Shown: positions 4,717-7,288 of the stretch, piece after piece
How the letters are laid out: each line of letters begins with the position of its first letter
How positions within the stretch are numbered: the stretch's first letter is position 1
Origin: Eubacterium sp.
GTDB lineage: Bacteria; Bacillota; Clostridia; Lachnospirales; Lachnospiraceae
DNA: 7,288 nt
NCBI GenBank assembly: GCA_020844525.1
Contig: JAJGAH010000121.1
Coordinates: 1-7,288 of the forward strand
Direction of reading: 5' to 3'
Position numbers and translations under genes: made by a program
The notes under the pieces: model-generated
Seen by the model: only the letters and a program-made list of their open reading frames with translations
The model's database searches: none
Told to the model about the DNA's origin: nothing

Positions 4717-6396
4717 ATGTCCGATACGAGAAGAAACAGGAGACAGAGACGGTCACTTGTTCCCAAGATTGTTTTTGCAGTGATCATCGTACTGATCATT
4801 GCCGCTGCGGCGTTTATTTATAACCGTCATTCCCTTACCTATGACCAGATGGATCTGAATACCTATTATGGTCTTACGTCTGACAATCAGGCGGCACTGG
4901 TGGTCAATGACACTGTCCTGGATGTGAAGGGTCTGGTGAAGAACGGCAAAATCTACGTGGACTATGATACGGTGGAAAATAATCTGAATCCTGGATTTTT
5001 CTGGGAGAAGGATACGCAGGAGCTTTTGCTGACACTTCCTGACGGAACCCAGAAATGGAAACCGGATGATGGGAGCGGTGCCGTTCTGCTGGACGGGGAC
5101 CAGGTCTATATTTCTGCTGAATGTATCGCGGAGAATTCGGATATAGATATGAAGACCTATGAAAATCCCTGGCGTGTTGTCGCAAGGACAAAGTGGACCA
5201 ATCTTACAGCTGAGACGGTAACGGAGGATGATGTGATCCGCTATCGCGGCGGCCCAAAAGCCGATGTTCTCTGCAGTGTGAAGGCGGGAGATACGGTTGT
5301 GCTTACCGGCAATGCGGATGAGTGGTGTCAGGTTTCCACATCGGACGGTTTTATCGGTTATATTCTGAAATCCAGGCTGAAGACGGCAGCGGATGGAACC
5401 ATCAGTCATACCACGGATTCCAGATTCGTATTTGACCACCAGATGGTGGATTACAAGGTAAATCTGGCGTGGCAGTACTGCAGTGCGCAGGATGACGGGA
5501 CTGGGGCATTTTCAGAGCTGACCAGGGATGCGGAGGGCCTGAATACGATATCGCCGACATGGTTTTCTTTTTCCGGTGATGACGGGACACTGACCTCCTA
5601 TGCCAGCGCGGATTATGTCAATATGGCGCACCAGGCGGGTCTGAAGGTCTGGGGATGTCTGCAGGACCTCAGTGGAAGTCAGGTGGATATAGGTGATATT
5701 CTGATGAACCAGGACAGCCGCACGAAGGCAATTGATACGCTGGTCCAGGCGGCAGAAGATACCCAAATGGACGGGATCAATGTGGATATAGAGACTGTCA
5801 CAGAGGAAAATGTTCCCCAGTATCTGCAGTTTCTCAGGGAACTGTCGGTTGCGGCACATGAAAAGAATCTCGTTGTGTCTGTGGATAATTACGTACCTGC
5901 ATACACCACCTACCTGAACCGTACAGAGCAGGCAAAAACCGTAGATTACCTGATTATTATGGGATACGATGAACATTATGCCGGTTCGGATGAGGCGGGA
6001 TCCGTGGCCTCGCTTCCGTTTGTGAAGCAGGGCATTGAGGATACACTTGCGGAGGTCTCCGCAGATCAGGTAATTGATGCTATCCCGTTTTATACCCGGG
6101 GCTGGACGACGGTTTCCGGTGAAAAGCCGTCCAGTGAGGCTTTTGGTATGGATGAGGCAGATGAATGGGTAAAATCGATTGGCATTCAGACAAGCTGGGA
6201 TTCCAAGACAGGACAGTATACTGGAAGTGTGACAGATGGAGATGAAACCTACAGTATCTGGCTGGAGGATGAAAAGTCTATTGAAGAGAAGATGAAGCTG
6301 ATCGCCAAAGAGAATATTGCTGGTGTGGCGGCATGGCGGCTGGGGTATGAGCGGTCGGATGTATGGAAGATTATTGAACAATATCTGAATCAGTAG
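4717..6396 (+). CDS. Membrane-anchored SH3-like / glycoside hydrolase family 18 protein
   Basis: This 559-aa protein begins with a basic N-terminus (RRNRRQRRS) and a single hydrophobic helix (about 16-35), which predicts an uncleaved signal anchor with the rest outside the cell. Residues 55-140 resemble the copper-amine-oxidase-N-like stalk domain common in Clostridia surface proteins. Residues 165-222 form an SH3-like module with VIRYRGGPKADVLCSVKAGD and a Trp203 'DEWCQV' strand. Residues 235-559 are a GH18 TIM barrel. MDGINVDIE (351-359) is the catalytic DG-x-N-x-D-x-E motif with Glu359 as proton donor, MGYDEHY (415-421) supplies the substrate-binding Tyr-Asp, and VAAWRLGYE (537-545) is the last conserved strand. 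Relatives include the YaaH/YdhD/SleL group of cell-wall or cortex-active N-acetylglucosaminidases, so the substrate is probably peptidoglycan or another GlcNAc polymer. ATG 4717 has AGGAG 9 nt upstream. Confidence 0.88.
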   Translation: MSDTRRNRRQRRSLVPKIVFAVIIVLIIAAAAFIYNRHSLTYDQMDLNTYYGLTSDNQAALVVNDTVLDVKGLVKNGKIYVDYDTVENNLNPGFFWEKDTQELLLTLPDGTQKWKPDDGSGAVLLDGDQVYISAECIAENSDIDMKTYENPWRVVARTKWTNLTAETVTEDDVIRYRGGPKADVLCSVKAGDTVVLTGNADEWCQVSTSDGFIGYILKSRLKTAADGTISHTTDSRFVFDHQMVDYKVNLAWQYCSAQDDGTGAFSELTRDAEGLNTISPTWFSFSGDDGTLTSYASADYVNMAHQAGLKVWGCLQDLSGSQVDIGDILMNQDSRTKAIDTLVQAAEDTQMDGINVDIETVTEENVPQYLQFLRELSVAAHEKNLVVSVDNYVPAYTTYLNRTEQAKTVDYLIIMGYDEHYAGSDEAGSVASLPFVKQGIEDTLAEVSADQVIDAIPFYTRGWTTVSGEKPSSEAFGMDEADEWVKSIGIQTSWDSKTGQYTGSVTDGDETYSIWLEDEKSIEEKMKLIAKENIAGVAAWRLGYERSDVWKIIEQYLNQ

Positions 6397-6411
6397 ATCT
6401 GCCATTAAAAA

Positions 6412-6439
6412 TTGCAATCCCTCCGTGCTGTGCTATACT
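6412..6439 (+). promoter_or_regulatory. Extended -10 promoter of the DivIVA-like gene
   Basis: TTGCAA (6412-6417) and TATACT (6434-6439) are spaced by 16 bp, with TG at 6431-6432 giving an extended -10. The predicted start is near 6446. No convincing terminator separates this from the GH18 gene, so read-through from upstream is also possible. Confidence 0.6.
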
Positions 6440-6512
6440 TTATGCAGCGGAGCAGAGGGGATTCTGCATGTGCGTCTTCGGGTGCATCCGGAAACAGGGA
6501 GTATTTGATACG

Positions 6513-6519
6513 AAAGGGG
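6513..6519 (+). promoter_or_regulatory. Shine-Dalgarno deciding the DivIVA-like start
   Basis: AAAGGGG lies 8 nt before ATG 6528. This favours 6528 over the in-frame upstream ATG at 6468, whose 20-residue extension does not look like part of the DivIVA domain. Confidence 0.6.
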
Positions 6520-6527
6520 TAATTGTT

Positions 6528-7190
6528 ATGGCCGAAAGCGAAGAATTGTTTAAAACCACTGCATTTGGCGGTTATGATAAGGATGATGTGCAGGCTGAAC
6601 TCCAGCGGCTGAAGGACAATGCGTTTGAGGAGAAGACCAAGATCAGCAAGGAGCTTGCGAACGCAAGAAAGGCACTTGATGAAAAGGATGCAGTCATCCG
6701 CGAAAAGGATGCGAGAATCGAGGAGCTGCAGGAAGACCTGAATGCCAAGGATAAAGAAATTCTCAAGATGGAGAAGACAATACGCGAAAAATACCAGTCC
6801 TATGTCGATAATTATGATACAATCGGCAGTCTGATTTACGAGGCCAAAATCCGTGCAAAGCAGATTGACCGGGAGACTGAGTCCGAAAAGCAGAGAAGAA
6901 TTGCACAGGCAGAGGCAGATGCCCAGAAGATCAGAGACCAGGCACAGGAAGAGGCACAGAAAACCCTTGACGGTGTTCAGAAGCAGATTGACGATATGAA
7001 CCGTGAGGGAAAACAGCAGTACAACGCTGTGCAGGAGGAGCTCTCCCAGGTGGTCGAGATTTTCAACCGTGTGCAGAAGCAGTTTATGAATTCTTATAAG
7101 GCGATTCAGGATATCGTCAATGAGAATGCCGGAACAGGAGAGTGCTGTGGCTCCTCTCTTGAAGATGACGATTATGAGGGATGGAAGTGA
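6528..7190 (+). CDS. DivIVA-like coiled-coil protein
   Basis: From ATG 6528 the product has 220 aa. Its N-terminus carries LFKTTAFGGYDKDDVQAEL (7-25), matching the short DivIVA/GpsB lipid-binding motif in which an F-x-GY-x-x-x-x-V segment begins the first helix. The rest is almost entirely charged heptad-rich coiled coil, first about 25-90 (KDAVIREKDARIEELQEDL) and then about 105-195 (EAKIRAKQIDRETESEKQRR). The two are separated by a YVDNYDTIGSLIYEA hinge (92-106). The tail has a Cys-Cys pair (206-207) and an acidic end. DivIVA proteins bind curved membrane and recruit division or polar-growth partners, so a role in division or wall placement is likely but not shown. An upstream in-frame ATG (6468, AGAGGGG nearby) would add 20 residues. 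The next gene begins at or just before the stop. Confidence 0.8.
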   Translation: MAESEELFKTTAFGGYDKDDVQAELQRLKDNAFEEKTKISKELANARKALDEKDAVIREKDARIEELQEDLNAKDKEILKMEKTIREKYQSYVDNYDTIGSLIYEAKIRAKQIDRETESEKQRRIAQAEADAQKIRDQAQEEAQKTLDGVQKQIDDMNREGKQQYNAVQEELSQVVEIFNRVQKQFMNSYKAIQDIVNENAGTGECCGSSLEDDDYEGWK

Positions 7191-7198
7191 TCGGTTCC

Positions 7199-7288
7199 AT
7201 GCAGGATAAGAAAGCGAAAATTGTGAAAATGACCGAGGAACATCTTGATATGGATGCGCTTCGTGAGGCAGGACGGATCCTGAAGAGC
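7199..7288 (+). CDS. Probable L-threonylcarbamoyladenylate synthase (Sua5/YwlC), N-terminus only
   Basis: Thirty codons remain, ending at the window edge. The visible N-terminus (KIVKMTEEHLDMDALREAG, then RILKS) matches the start of clostridial Sua5/YwlC proteins, in which this helix leads directly to the GG-x-V-x-FPTETVYGLG motif that would lie just outside. The enzyme makes threonylcarbamoyl-AMP from Thr, bicarbonate and ATP for the t6A37 modification of ANN-decoding tRNAs. ATG 7199 has no good ribosome binding site. An in-frame GTG at 7187, which overlaps the DivIVA-like stop as GTGA with GAGGG 6 nt upstream, is an equally good start and would imply translational coupling. Because the diagnostic motif is missing, the assignment rests on resemblance of the N-terminus only. 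Confidence 0.6.
   Translation, partial: MQDKKAKIVKMTEEHLDMDALREAGRILKS

Noticed and set aside
5512..6417. Long open frame on the - strand opposite the GH18 gene
   Set aside because: It lies antisense to the conserved GH18 catalytic region and its product has an unnatural Ile/Cys/His/Arg-rich composition. The openness is a by-product of codon use on the + strand.
1..7288. CRISPR array, insertion sequence, tRNA or rRNA genes, phage genes
   Set aside because: No regularly spaced repeats, transposase, cloverleaf-like sequence, rRNA segment or phage gene was seen anywhere in the window.

Overview
The window looks like the chromosome of a Gram-positive, low-to-moderate G+C Clostridia bacterium, most likely a Lachnospiraceae-type member. 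The reasons are the murB-rapZ-whiA-HPr(Crh-like) gene order, a MecA adaptor, a membrane-anchored GH18 protein of the kind common in endospore-forming Firmicutes, a DivIVA-like coiled-coil protein, AGGAGG-type ribosome binding sites and sigma-A-like promoters. The taxon is inferred from gene content only.

Left part, + strand (1-2727): the 3' half of murB (peptidoglycan precursor synthesis), complete rapZ (P-loop nucleotide-binding protein), whiA (LAGLIDADG/HTH DNA-binding protein) and a short HPr-family gene form one tightly packed operon that ends at a symmetric intrinsic terminator. The HPr-family protein keeps the regulatory Ser46 but has Glu in place of the phosphorylatable His15. It is therefore better read as a Crh-like regulatory paralogue than as a PTS phosphocarrier. 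The yvcK gene often found between rapZ and whiA is absent.

Middle (2728-4716): mecA, the ClpC adaptor, lies on the - strand and converges on the HPr-family gene at the shared terminator. It has its own candidate promoter and an unusually long linker. Next comes about 575 bp without a recognisable intact gene (3664-4239). This stretch has a near-consensus promoter firing rightwards, a very strong Shine-Dalgarno sequence in front of a four-codon frame, a long inverted repeat, and coding-looking fragments in different frames. It is either a decayed gene or a long structured leader. It leads into a 95-aa protein of unknown function, which is followed by a branched, terminator-like structure.

Right part, + strand (4652-7288): an extended -10 promoter drives a 559-aa membrane-anchored protein with a stalk-like domain, an SH3-like domain and a GH18 domain with an intact DG-x-N-x-D-x-E motif. 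A second extended -10 promoter precedes a DivIVA-like coiled-coil gene. The window ends in the first codons of what is probably the Sua5/YwlC threonylcarbamoyl-AMP synthase.

Taken together the region is mostly housekeeping: cell-wall synthesis and remodelling (murB, GH18), division or morphogenesis (whiA, the DivIVA-like gene), carbon regulation (rapZ, the Crh-like gene), proteolysis control (mecA) and tRNA modification (the sua5-like gene). The points of most interest are the His15-less HPr and the unexplained 3664-4239 stretch.
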